Origin: Duganella sp. sic0402
GTDB lineage: Bacteria; Pseudomonadota; Gammaproteobacteria; Burkholderiales; Burkholderiaceae_D
DNA: 64,000 bases
Reading direction: 5' to 3'
Assembly: GCF_019219065.1 (NCBI RefSeq)
Contig: NZ_JAHUWK010000002.1
Span: forward strand, 1-64,000
The notes beneath the pieces are model-generated. The model did not search any database. It was not told where the DNA came from and saw only the letters and a program-made list of their open reading frames with translations. Of this stretch, positions 28,277 through 39,150 are shown one piece after another; position 1 is the stretch's first letter; each line of letters starts with the position of its first letter. A program made the position numbers and the translations under genes.

Positions 28277-29203
28277 GTGAGAACTAATCAATTAGACACC
28301 CGATATCGCATGGCGGACCTGTCGCTCTTTTCAAACGAGCAGATTGCAGCGTTGTTGTCATCGCTGCCCGATCCGGCATTCATCATCACCCGCGCTGGCC
28401 GCTATGCGGCGCTATTCGGTGGTACCGACACGCGCTATTACCACGATGGCAGCAGCCTGGTCGGCAAATACCTGTGCGATGTGCTCAACGAGGAAAAGAC
28501 TGCCTGGTTCCTGGCGCAGATCGCCATCGCGCTGGCTGCAGGCGGCCTGCACGTGGTCGAATATCCGCTGGCGGCCGACGATATCAAAGGCGTGGGCGGC
28601 GCCGGGCCGGTCGAAACCATCTGGTTCGAAGGCCGCGTCCAGCCGCTGCAATACCAGGTGATGGGCGAAGACGCGGTGCTGTGGGTGGCCAACAATATCA
28701 CCGCCAGCAAAAAGCTGGAAGCGCTGCTGCGCATGCAGAGCGAAACCGACGCGCTAAGCGGCCTGCCCAACCGCCGCAAGCTGATCAGCTCCCTGACCGA
28801 ACATTTTGAGTTATTCGCGCGCTACAAAACGCCAGCCTCGGTGCTGATCTTCGACATCGACCACTTCAAGAGCATTAACGATACCCGCGGCCACCTGGCC
28901 GGCGACAAGACCATCACCACCACGGCGGAGGTGTGCCGGCGCGAGTTGCGCGCCACCGACTTTCCTTCGCGCCTGGGCGGGGATGAATTTGTGGTGCTGA
29001 TGCCGCATACCGGCAGCATCCAGGCGCTGCCGATCGCGGAACGGCTGCGCCTGCGCATCGAGGAGCAGACCGGCGCCACCATCAGCGGCGGCCTGAGCGA
29101 GATGACAGGCGGCGACCTGTCCTATGAAGATGTGCTGAAACGATCGGACGATGCCTTATACCGCGCCAAGCGCGATGGCCGCAACCGCATCGTCCACCGC
29201 TAA
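28277..29203 (+). CDS. PAS-GGDEF diguanylate cyclase
   Basis: It probably makes c-di-GMP from two GTP. The PAS-like sensor is at about residues 12-150 (LPDPAFIITRAGRYAALFGG), then the GGDEF domain. The active-site LGGDEFVVLM is intact and the inhibitory I-site RATD lies five residues before it, so product feedback is expected. It has no membrane segment and no signal peptide. The GTG at 28277 is used; the ATG at 28310 (MADLSLFSNEQ) is an alternative, and neither has a good ribosome site. Confidence 0.88.
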   Translation: MRTNQLDTRYRMADLSLFSNEQIAALLSSLPDPAFIITRAGRYAALFGGTDTRYYHDGSSLVGKYLCDVLNEEKTAWFLAQIAIALAAGGLHVVEYPLAADDIKGVGGAGPVETIWFEGRVQPLQYQVMGEDAVLWVANNITASKKLEALLRMQSETDALSGLPNRRKLISSLTEHFELFARYKTPASVLIFDIDHFKSINDTRGHLAGDKTITTTAEVCRRELRATDFPSRLGGDEFVVLMPHTGSIQALPIAERLRLRIEEQTGATISGGLSEMTGGDLSYEDVLKRSDDALYRAKRDGRNRIVHR

Positions 29204-29210
29204 CCGTCAC

Positions 29211-29240
29211 CATGGGTCCCCGCTTTCGCGGGGACGACGG
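29211..29240. repeat. REP-like hairpin repeat, copy B
   Basis: Read on the minus strand it is CCGTCGTCCCCGC, a GAAA loop, then GCGGGGACCCATG. It has the same flanks as the copy at 11991-12022 but a different, still perfectly paired stem. It sits between the convergent ends of the GGDEF gene and clpB and could end transcripts from either side. Confidence 0.65.
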
Positions 29241-29241
29241 C

Positions 29242-31839
<2,598 letters not shown>

Positions 31840-31880
31840 GGTGTTGCTCCGATAGATTTAACTTATCGTCTAGATAGGAG

Positions 31881-32339
31881 CTACTTCCACTTATTCAAGG
31901 CCGCGTCATCACTAACACGCGCATCGACCCAGCGCGCGCCTTCGGGCGTCTGCTCCTTCTTCCAGAACGGCGCTTCTGTTTTCAAATAATCAATAATGAA
32001 TTCACTGGCGGCAAACGCCTCTCCCCGGTGCGCCGAGGTGACCGCCACCAGCACGATCTGCTCCTTGGGCTTCAGCGGCCCGACGCGGTGAATCACCAGT
32101 GCGCTGAAGATCGGCCAGCGCTGTTTTGCCTTATCGACAATATCGCTGATCGATTGCTCGGTCATGCCCGGATAATGCTCCAGTTCCATTTCCGACACGG
32201 CCGCGCCCTCATTCAGGTCGCGCACCGTGCCGACGAAGCTGACCACGCCCCCCACTTCCGGATAATCGGCGCGCAGCCGGGCCACCTCCGTCGTCAGATC
32301 GAAATCCTCGGTCTGGATGCGGACTTCGTTCAAACTCAT
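31881..32339 (-). CDS. moaE: Molybdopterin synthase catalytic subunit
   Basis: With MoaD it inserts sulfur into precursor Z to make molybdopterin. 152 residues: VGGVVSFVGTVRDLNEG, LEHYPGMTEQSI, HRVGPLKPKEQIVLVAV and the catalytic Lys in YLKTEAPFWKKE. The ATG at 32339 overlaps the stop of the DUF349 gene (ATGA), indicating coupling. In many Burkholderiales moaD and moeA lie next to moaE; here the gene in that place is a DUF349 protein, so the rest of the pathway is elsewhere. Confidence 0.95.
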   Translation of the reverse strand: MSLNEVRIQTEDFDLTTEVARLRADYPEVGGVVSFVGTVRDLNEGAAVSEMELEHYPGMTEQSISDIVDKAKQRWPIFSALVIHRVGPLKPKEQIVLVAVTSAHRGEAFAASEFIIDYLKTEAPFWKKEQTPEGARWVDARVSDDAALNKWK

Positions 32340-34837
32340 GCGCGCTCCGACGCGCCGATGCGGCGGAACAGCTGCTCGATGCGGCTGGCGGTGCGGGCGT
32401 CGGCCAGCGCCGGCATGGCGCACAGCTGCAGGTAGGCGGCGCTGGCCGACTGCGGCTTCTGGCCGGATTTCAGCGACGATTGCAGCACTTCCACCTGCAT
32501 TTTCAGGCGCTCGCGGGCGAACTCGGCGCCGCTGTCCACGCCGGCGACAATTTCCAGACGCAGGATTTCATCCAGCAGCTTGGCGCGGTTGCTTTCCAGT
32601 TGGGCCGCATACGCACTGCGCTTGCCATCGACAGCAGCCAGCGCGGCGTTGAAGCGGCCTTGCAGCGCGCGCTCGTAATCATTGCCCAGCGATGGCAGTT
32701 CGGCCCATTTGGCTTGCCAGCCGGCCGCATCGATGGCGGCGCCTGACGCCAGATCGCTTTCCAGCGCTTGCGTCAGGCGCAGCTTGTCGCGCAGCGCGTT
32801 GGCCTGGGCGGCGCCGGCGCGGCGCTTGATGGCATCCGCCTGCGCCTGCACCTTGCCGACGGCATTGTGATAGCGCTGGCCTATGCGCGCCTCGGCCGCG
32901 CGCGGCACGGTGCCGCTGGCGTTCCAGGCGCTGGCCGCGTCCTTCAGCGCCTTGGCGATGGCAGCTTGCTGGGCCTTGTCGTCGCCGCTGAAGGTGGCTT
33001 CTTCCAGCTGCTTGCAGATCGCTTCGCGGGCGTGCAGGTGTTCCTTGCGTTCGTGATCGGCGGCGTGGGCGGTTTCCTTGCGCCTGGCGAAGATGGCGTC
33101 GCATGCGGCGCGGAAACGCTGCCACAGCGCCTGCTCGGTCTTGCGCTCCAGCGGCAGCGCTTTGGCCTGCTCCTGCCAGCGCTCCTGCAGGCGGCGCAGC
33201 TTTTCCAGCGTGTGCCGGTCGGATGGCTCCAGCGCTTCGGCTTCCACGATCAGCTGTTCGCGCTTGGCGGCTTCCACCTTGCGCTGCTCGGACAGCGGCG
33301 CCAGCATATTGGCCAGCACCTTGTCGAAAGTGTGGTCGAGCTTGCGTTTTTCCTTGCGGTCTATGGTGCCCAGGCGGCCCCACATCTGGCGCAGGCGCTG
33401 GCCGGCGGCAGCGACGTTTTTCAGATCTGCGCCATCGTTGGCGACTGATTCGGCCAGTGCCTGGGTTTCGGAAATCAGCGCTTGCGCTTTGGCGGCGTTG
33501 GCGTGGCGTTCGTCGGCCAGTTGCTTGAAGTGCGCGGCGGCCGGCGCGTAGGCGCTGGTACAGGCGGCGTCGAAGCGTTCCCACAGCGATTTCGGCGCGT
33601 GGCCGGAGACGGCGTCCAGCGCCTTCCAGCGGTCGCGCATGCTGCCGACTTTTTTGGCCAGTTCGCTCATGGCCAGTTTTTGGGCCGGCAGCTCTTCCAC
33701 GGCCTTGACCAGTTCTTCGCGCGAGACGTTGCCGCCCCAGCGCGCCCAGTCGCCCAGTCGCTTGAGTTCGGCGCGGACGTGGTTCAGATGATCGGTCTGG
33801 GCTTGGTTCAGACGGGTTTTGTGGTCGCGCAGCCATTTGTCGTGCTCGGCGGCAGCGTGCAGCTGGCCTTGTTCAAGAGCGGCTTCCAGCGCGTCCATGG
33901 TTTCCAGAAATTTCTTGTCGGTTTCCTTGGGCGCGGGCTTCGGTTGTTTAGCTTGTTTGGCAGCCGCCGCCGGGGCAGCAGATGCCCGGTCGCCACCAGC
34001 GACAGCCTCTGCCGCCGCCGTTGGGCCGCCTGCATCCTCGGCTGCGGTGGCGCCAGCGTGTGCGTTGGCGTTGGCTTGGGCTGCGGCAGGCGCAGGCGCG
34101 ACGGTCGGCTTGGGTGGCGCGGTCAGCGCGGCGCGGGCTTGGTCGATCGCGGCGGCGAAGTCGCTCAGCAGGTGGCGCGGCAAGGCCTTGTGTTCTGGCG
34201 ACGCTTGATAGTCGGCCTGCGCTGCGGCGTGGCGCTCCAGTGCTTGCAGCGCTTCCTCTGTTGGCAGACCGGCTTGCGGCAGCTTGCGCAGCTCCGCCAT
34301 CGCATCGATGATCGTGCGTTGCAGACTGACTTGCGCCTCCAGCCGCGCCGCCAGGGCCGCACGCGCACTGGCGTACGCCCCGGCCAGCGTTGGCACTTCG
34401 GCAACCACCTGCCACTGACGATCCAGCTCAGCGACCTGATTCGGCGTCAGTTTCTCATCTGCCAGCAGGCGTTGCGCATGATCCAGGCAAGCCTGCGCTT
34501 TTTGCTGCTCAGCGTGCTGGTAGCGGATCGCGTCCAGACGGCCCTGCATCAACTTGGCCACGCGGCGGTCGGTGTTGCGCACCGCATGCAGCACCTGCTC
34601 CAGCGCCGGCTGCGACTGCACATGCTCGGCGGCGCTCAGGCGCACACCGGCAAATTCACTCTCCAGTATCAGCGCGACCGCAGCCGCTTCATTGCCATTC
34701 AGCGCGGAGGCGCGCTGCGTCTGCTCATCGCGACGACTGGCGGTAGCGGCAGTGGCCGCATCCTGCTCCGGCGATGCTGCCGGGGCGGTGGGAACGGCCG
34801 AAGTTTCGGTCGCACGCTTAAAGAGGAAATCAAACAT
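32336..34837 (-). CDS. DUF349 domain protein, large and coiled-coil rich
   Basis: 833 residues, strongly Ala/Gln/Lys/Glu-rich. It has a region of about 260 residues with no clear domain, an Ala/Pro linker (about 245-300), and then repeated DUF349 units of about 75 residues (pattern LWERFDAACTSAYAPAAAHF; ALWQRFRAACDAIFARRKE; RIGQRYHNAVGKVQAQADA). There is no signal peptide or membrane segment. Large DUF349 proteins occur across betaproteobacteria, often near moaE or clpB; their function is unknown. It is overlapped by four bases by moaE and stands before clpB. Confidence 0.85.
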   Translation of the reverse strand: MFDFLFKRATETSAVPTAPAASPEQDAATAATASRRDEQTQRASALNGNEAAAVALILESEFAGVRLSAAEHVQSQPALEQVLHAVRNTDRRVAKLMQGRLDAIRYQHAEQQKAQACLDHAQRLLADEKLTPNQVAELDRQWQVVAEVPTLAGAYASARAALAARLEAQVSLQRTIIDAMAELRKLPQAGLPTEEALQALERHAAAQADYQASPEHKALPRHLLSDFAAAIDQARAALTAPPKPTVAPAPAAAQANANAHAGATAAEDAGGPTAAAEAVAGGDRASAAPAAAAKQAKQPKPAPKETDKKFLETMDALEAALEQGQLHAAAEHDKWLRDHKTRLNQAQTDHLNHVRAELKRLGDWARWGGNVSREELVKAVEELPAQKLAMSELAKKVGSMRDRWKALDAVSGHAPKSLWERFDAACTSAYAPAAAHFKQLADERHANAAKAQALISETQALAESVANDGADLKNVAAAGQRLRQMWGRLGTIDRKEKRKLDHTFDKVLANMLAPLSEQRKVEAAKREQLIVEAEALEPSDRHTLEKLRRLQERWQEQAKALPLERKTEQALWQRFRAACDAIFARRKETAHAADHERKEHLHAREAICKQLEEATFSGDDKAQQAAIAKALKDAASAWNASGTVPRAAEARIGQRYHNAVGKVQAQADAIKRRAGAAQANALRDKLRLTQALESDLASGAAIDAAGWQAKWAELPSLGNDYERALQGRFNAALAAVDGKRSAYAAQLESNRAKLLDEILRLEIVAGVDSGAEFARERLKMQVEVLQSSLKSGQKPQSASAAYLQLCAMPALADARTASRIEQLFRRIGASERA

Positions 34838-34916
34838 GGTGCGCTATGGTGATGGCTAAAACCACCATCATAGCAAAGCAGGCGGAATTTGCCGTGCTAG
34901 TACTCGATGAGGGCGT

Positions 34917-35624
34917 TTATTTCATGACAGCATCGTCGCGCGACAACTGTCGCGCCGATGGCGGAATCCGCGTTCTGGGCACATCGTCCAGCTCAACCAA
35001 CGGCAACACTTGCAGGCCAGGCAGCGTAATCTGGCCATCATCCACGTCGCCACCCGGCAGCGCCCGTCGCCGCGCCGCGACTTGCGCCGCTTCCGCCGGC
35101 GGCAGGCCGGAGCGTTTCATTTCGTCCAGGTGCTTGTCGTGCATCATCAGCTGGTTGGCGATGGAGAACCAGGTTTCGCCGGCAATAGCGTTGCGCGCCA
35201 GTGCAAACAGCTCCTGCTCCTCTTTTTCCAGCCGCTTCAGCAGCGCGGCGCAAAACGCGTCGATGCTGTCGCACACCTCGCTGACCTGCTCGTCACGCAC
35301 GTCGGCCAGCGCGCCCAGCTTTTCCTGCAACAGACGAATCGACGTCAGCGCCGCCTGGTTGAGCCGGTTCAATTCATCGAGCAAATGATCGGCGCGCTCG
35401 GTGGCGTCGCGCAGCGCGGGGATCAGATACATCTCCGTCTTGCGCCAATGGCAGGCTTGATACAGGGTATTGAGGTTTTCGCAAGCGTATTCGAGCTGCG
35501 ACAAGGTCATGCGGTTCTGCTGCATGAGCGTGGTGCGCACATACTTTTGAAACGATATCAGGCTCAAGCGAACGCTGGCCTGTTCGACCGACAAAGCGAC
35601 CAAAGTGTATGTGGCGGTTAACAT
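34917..35624 (-). CDS. Hypothetical helical protein, hemerythrin-like
   Basis: 235 residues, mostly predicted helix. Parts recall the hemerythrin four-helix bundle (RLEKEEQELFALARNAI, NQLMMHDKHLDEM, ERADHLLDELNRL). However, the usual iron ligands are incomplete: the HxxxE position before EELF is KRLEKEE, with no His. I chose the ATG at 35624 because GGGAG lies 5 bases before it; an upstream frame to 35726 has no such site. It may bind no metal. The function is unknown. Confidence 0.55.
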   Translation of the reverse strand: MLTATYTLVALSVEQASVRLSLISFQKYVRTTLMQQNRMTLSQLEYACENLNTLYQACHWRKTEMYLIPALRDATERADHLLDELNRLNQAALTSIRLLQEKLGALADVRDEQVSEVCDSIDAFCAALLKRLEKEEQELFALARNAIAGETWFSIANQLMMHDKHLDEMKRSGLPPAEAAQVAARRRALPGGDVDDGQITLPGLQVLPLVELDDVPRTRIPPSARQLSRDDAVMK

Positions 35625-35750
35625 TCTGACTCCCAGGGCTGAGGTAGCGGAAGTAAAAGTGTAAAGTTTCCCGACAGCGGCGCCTTGAGCCAGAACAAAC
35701 TGCTCCAGCGCCTTGGTAACCCCCATAGTATCTCAAGCGTGCCGCGAATG

Positions 35751-38156
35751 CTATCGCAAAGGCAATTGCAAACGCACCATACCCAGCTCGGGATGCGGCA
35801 AAACCACGCCGCCGAAGTGGCGTATCATTTTTTGCACACCGGTGTTTTCCGACAGCGCATCGCCGACGATTTCCCGCGTGCCCCTGGCGCGGAAATAATC
35901 CACCAGCTTCTGGAACAGAATGTAGCCCAGTCCCTTGCCTTTCAAGTCGGAACGCACGATGACGGCGAACTCGGCCGATTGATTGTCCGGGTCCAGCACG
36001 GCCCGCACCACCCCCAGCGTTTCCGCTTGCCCCTGCGCGTTCGGACGGGTGGCGATGAAAGCCATGGCGCGGTCGTAATCGATTTGCGTCAGCCGCGCCA
36101 GCTGGGCCGGCGGCAGTTCGCGCATCGCGGAGAAAAAGCGCAAGCGGATGTCTTCCGGCGCCAGCGCGCTAAAGAACTGCTGGTGCTGCGCGCCATCCTC
36201 CGGCTTGATCGGCCGCAGCAGAATCTGCCCGCCGTTCCAGTCCAGCCGCTCCTCCAGCTCCTGCGGATAGGGGCGGATGGCCAGCTCGGCACGACGGCCG
36301 CGCGCCTTGGCCAGTTGCATGCGTGCACCCAGCGCCACCACGCTGCCGCCGATCGCCAGCAGCGGATTCAGGTCCAGCTCAAGCAATTCTGGCAGGTCGG
36401 CCACCATGTCGGCCACTTGCACCAAGGTGCGTATCAGCGCTTCGGCGTCGGCCGGAGTCTGGCCCTGCTCCAGCAGCCGCGAGACGCGCGTGCGGCTGAC
36501 CATGTCGCGCGCCAGCGCCATATTCAACGGCGGCAAGCCGGCCGCGCGGTCAGCCGCCACATCGGCCGCGATGCCGCCCTGGCCGAAGAACACCACCGGC
36601 CCGAAGACAGGATCGTGACTGATCTGGATGCGCGCGGCGGCCAGCGTGGCGCCGGCAAGCGCCGCCTGCTGCGGCGTCGCCAGCGCTATGCCGTACGCGG
36701 ACATCAGTGCGCGCGCGTCGACATCGGACAACTCGCTGTGGCCGGCGTGCAGCGCCGCCTGCACCAGCTTGCGCGCGGTCGAGCGCCCGGCGGCGCTGGT
36801 CGTCGGCACGCCGGCCGGCACTTCCATCAGCAGCTCCTGGTTGCGGCGATACTGGGCGATCTGCAAAAAGCCATGCACAGCTTTTTCCGGCGTATCGTAA
36901 GTGGGCAGGCCAGCTTCAGCAAACACCCGGCGCGCCTGCGCCACCGAGCCGCCGCCCAGCCAGCAGGACAGCACATTCTTGTCGCCAGCCTGCATCAGCG
37001 GCGCAATCGCCTCGGCGATGCGGTGGCTCGGCACCATCGCGGTCGGCGCGTGCAGGAACAACAGCGCATCGGCTTGCGGCTCGCGCAGCAGCGCCTGCAC
37101 TGTATGGATGTAACGTTCGACCTGCGCGTCGGCCAGCAGGCCGACCGGATTGGCGTGCGGCGCGCCGGCCTGCGTCAGCAGCTTCTGGGTGGCCGGCGAC
37201 AGTGCCGCCAGCTGCGCGCCGCTGCATGCCAGCGCATCGGCGGCGATCAACCCCAGGCCGCCGCCATTGGTCAGCACCGCCAGCCGCTCGCCGCGCTGCG
37301 GGCGCTGGCGCGCCAGGGTTTCAACTGCGTCGAACAAATCTTCGGTGGAATTCACGCGCAGCATGCCGGCGCGGCGAATCGCCGCATCGAACACCAGGTC
37401 GGCGCCGGGTGCCGCATCGCGCCCTACTTTCAGCACGATGACCGGCTTGCCGCGCGCCGCCAGCCGCCCGGCCGACATGAATTTGCGCGCGCTGCTGACA
37501 TGCTCGATGCACAGCAGGATGGCTTCCGTTTCACCATCGGCGGCCAGATAGTCCAGCAGGTCGCCGAAGTCCACGTCAACGCCGTCGCCCATCGCCACAA
37601 AGCGTGAGAAACCGATGCCGCGCTGCCCGGCCCAATCCAGCACCGCCGTCGCCAGCGCCGCCGATTGCGACACAAACGCCAGCTTGCCCTTTTGCGCCGG
37701 CATCTGAGTGAAGCTGGCGTCCAATCCCAGCGCAGGCGATTGCAGGCCCGCGCTGCCGGCGCCCAGCACCCGCAGCAGATAGGGCCGCGCCGCCTCCAGC
37801 ATCGGCTGATGCAGGAAACGCCCGCCGCTATGGCCGGGATCGGCCGTCATCACAATCGCTGCCTTGCCGCCCGCCTGTCCCAGTTCGCTGATCAGCCCCG
37901 GCACGGTGGCCGGCGGCGTGCAGATGATGGCCAGGTCCGGCGCCAACGGCAGCGCATTGACGCGCCCATAGGCCTGCAAGCCCTGCAGCTTCTGGTGCTT
38001 GGGATTGACCGGCCAGACGCTGCCTCCATGCTTGACGAAGTCGCCGGCCAGCAGATTGGCCAGCACCCGCGTCCCGATGCGCTGCGGATTATCCGAGGCG
38101 CCGATGACGGCGACCGAACGGGGTTGGAACAGGCGATCGAGATTGCGGATGCTCAT
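35751..38156 (-). CDS. Pat-type protein acetyltransferase (acetyl-CoA-synthetase-like plus GNAT), shortened
   Basis: 801 residues. They comprise a CoA-binding domain (about 10-110, start LFQPRSVAVIGASDNPQRIG), a succinyl-CoA-ligase-like middle (about 120-450), an ATP-grasp-type part (about 480-630), and a C-terminal GNAT acetyltransferase (about 640-801, motif SDLKGKGLGYILFQKLVDYF). Such enzymes acetylate lysines, notably of acetyl-CoA synthetase, and the synthetase part acts as a sensor. In this copy the ATP-grasp region runs MSAYGIALATPQQAALAG straight into SHDPVFGPVVFFGQGG, so roughly 75-85 residues that bind nucleotide in relatives are missing. The usual length is about 880-900. Confidence 0.85.
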   Translation of the reverse strand: MSIRNLDRLFQPRSVAVIGASDNPQRIGTRVLANLLAGDFVKHGGSVWPVNPKHQKLQGLQAYGRVNALPLAPDLAIICTPPATVPGLISELGQAGGKAAIVMTADPGHSGGRFLHQPMLEAARPYLLRVLGAGSAGLQSPALGLDASFTQMPAQKGKLAFVSQSAALATAVLDWAGQRGIGFSRFVAMGDGVDVDFGDLLDYLAADGETEAILLCIEHVSSARKFMSAGRLAARGKPVIVLKVGRDAAPGADLVFDAAIRRAGMLRVNSTEDLFDAVETLARQRPQRGERLAVLTNGGGLGLIAADALACSGAQLAALSPATQKLLTQAGAPHANPVGLLADAQVERYIHTVQALLREPQADALLFLHAPTAMVPSHRIAEAIAPLMQAGDKNVLSCWLGGGSVAQARRVFAEAGLPTYDTPEKAVHGFLQIAQYRRNQELLMEVPAGVPTTSAAGRSTARKLVQAALHAGHSELSDVDARALMSAYGIALATPQQAALAGATLAAARIQISHDPVFGPVVFFGQGGIAADVAADRAAGLPPLNMALARDMVSRTRVSRLLEQGQTPADAEALIRTLVQVADMVADLPELLELDLNPLLAIGGSVVALGARMQLAKARGRRAELAIRPYPQELEERLDWNGGQILLRPIKPEDGAQHQQFFSALAPEDIRLRFFSAMRELPPAQLARLTQIDYDRAMAFIATRPNAQGQAETLGVVRAVLDPDNQSAEFAVIVRSDLKGKGLGYILFQKLVDYFRARGTREIVGDALSENTGVQKMIRHFGGVVLPHPELGMVRLQLPLR

Positions 38157-38160
38157 AGGG

Positions 38161-39150
38161 CTACCAGCGGGATGAGTGATCTTCGGTCACGCCCATCAGC
38201 TGCGTGACCATGCGTTTGGGTTGATCGGGTGCGCCACGCACCCAGCCGCTGAAGGTGCCAATCGGCTGCAGGTAGCGGCTGGCCGCCACCATCATTTTCT
38301 TGTTGTCGCGGCGCGCGCCTTCCGGCGTGAAGGTCAGGTCCAGCATATCGTCTTCGGTGAAAATATGCCATGGCGACAGCGCATCCTTTTTATCGTACAG
38401 GAAATGGGCCGGGCCGAGCGCGATCAAATCGCCGTCCAGCCACAAGGCGTTTTCATGGCCGCCGAAATAGCCGGCTTGCAGGTTGAAGCCCAGCTCCGCA
38501 TTGTGCGCGGAAGCCCAGCGCCAGGCGGTGTTACGCGCCAGCAGGCCATTCGAGTAATCGAAACTGGCGACGCCGCCATCGAGCTGGTATTCCTCGCGCC
38601 AGGTGCGCACTTCGCCGCGCAGGGGCATGGCCGAGGACTTCTGCGTTGCGTGCACCGAGCCTTGGGCGATTGGCCCGGTCGCCAGCAGCAGCGGCGATGG
38701 CGAAGGACCGAAGACGGCGTCGATCTCCAGGTAATCGCAGTGCAGCCTCAGCGCATAGCTGCCGTCGCCCTGGCTATCGACGGCGATCTGGCAGCCGCGC
38801 GTTTTGAAGCTGCTTGATCCGCCGGCGTGGTCGGCCAGCCGCGCCGACAGCAGCGGCAATCCGTCCTGCGAGAAATTGGCCAGCATATCGCCGTCGCGGC
38901 GGTCGAAGGCGTAGGCAAACGCAGTGCTGATCCAGCCCAGGTCGACGATGGCGACCGCGCAGAACACTTCCTCGGTACATAGCGCCACATAATGCCAGCG
39001 CTTGTGGTGAAAGCGCCGCCACAGCGGGCTGCGGGAAAACGGCGCGGCCAGCAGGCTCCAGTCGATCTTTCCGACCTGGCCGGCGTAGCGCCCGAACAGC
39101 GGTTGGCCGTCGGCGGCCAGCAAGCTGGCGGGGGCGGCGGGCAAACTCAT
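38161..39150 (-). CDS. DUF2804 domain protein
   Basis: 329 residues without signal peptide or membrane segment. Recognisable DUF2804 features are LFGRYAGQVGKIDWSLL at the N-terminus, KRWHYVALCTEEVFCAVAIV, and WRWASAHNAELGFNLQAGYF with a later FTEDDMLDLTFTPEG. The fold is related to carotenoid-hydratase/CrtC-like beta-rich proteins; the substrate is unknown. The ATG at 39150 overlaps the ycaQ stop (ATGA), and the stop is 4 bases before pat, so the three genes are one operon. Confidence 0.85.
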   Translation of the reverse strand: MSLPAAPASLLAADGQPLFGRYAGQVGKIDWSLLAAPFSRSPLWRRFHHKRWHYVALCTEEVFCAVAIVDLGWISTAFAYAFDRRDGDMLANFSQDGLPLLSARLADHAGGSSSFKTRGCQIAVDSQGDGSYALRLHCDYLEIDAVFGPSPSPLLLATGPIAQGSVHATQKSSAMPLRGEVRTWREEYQLDGGVASFDYSNGLLARNTAWRWASAHNAELGFNLQAGYFGGHENALWLDGDLIALGPAHFLYDKKDALSPWHIFTEDDMLDLTFTPEGARRDNKKMMVAASRYLQPIGTFSGWVRGAPDQPKRMVTQLMGVTEDHSSRW

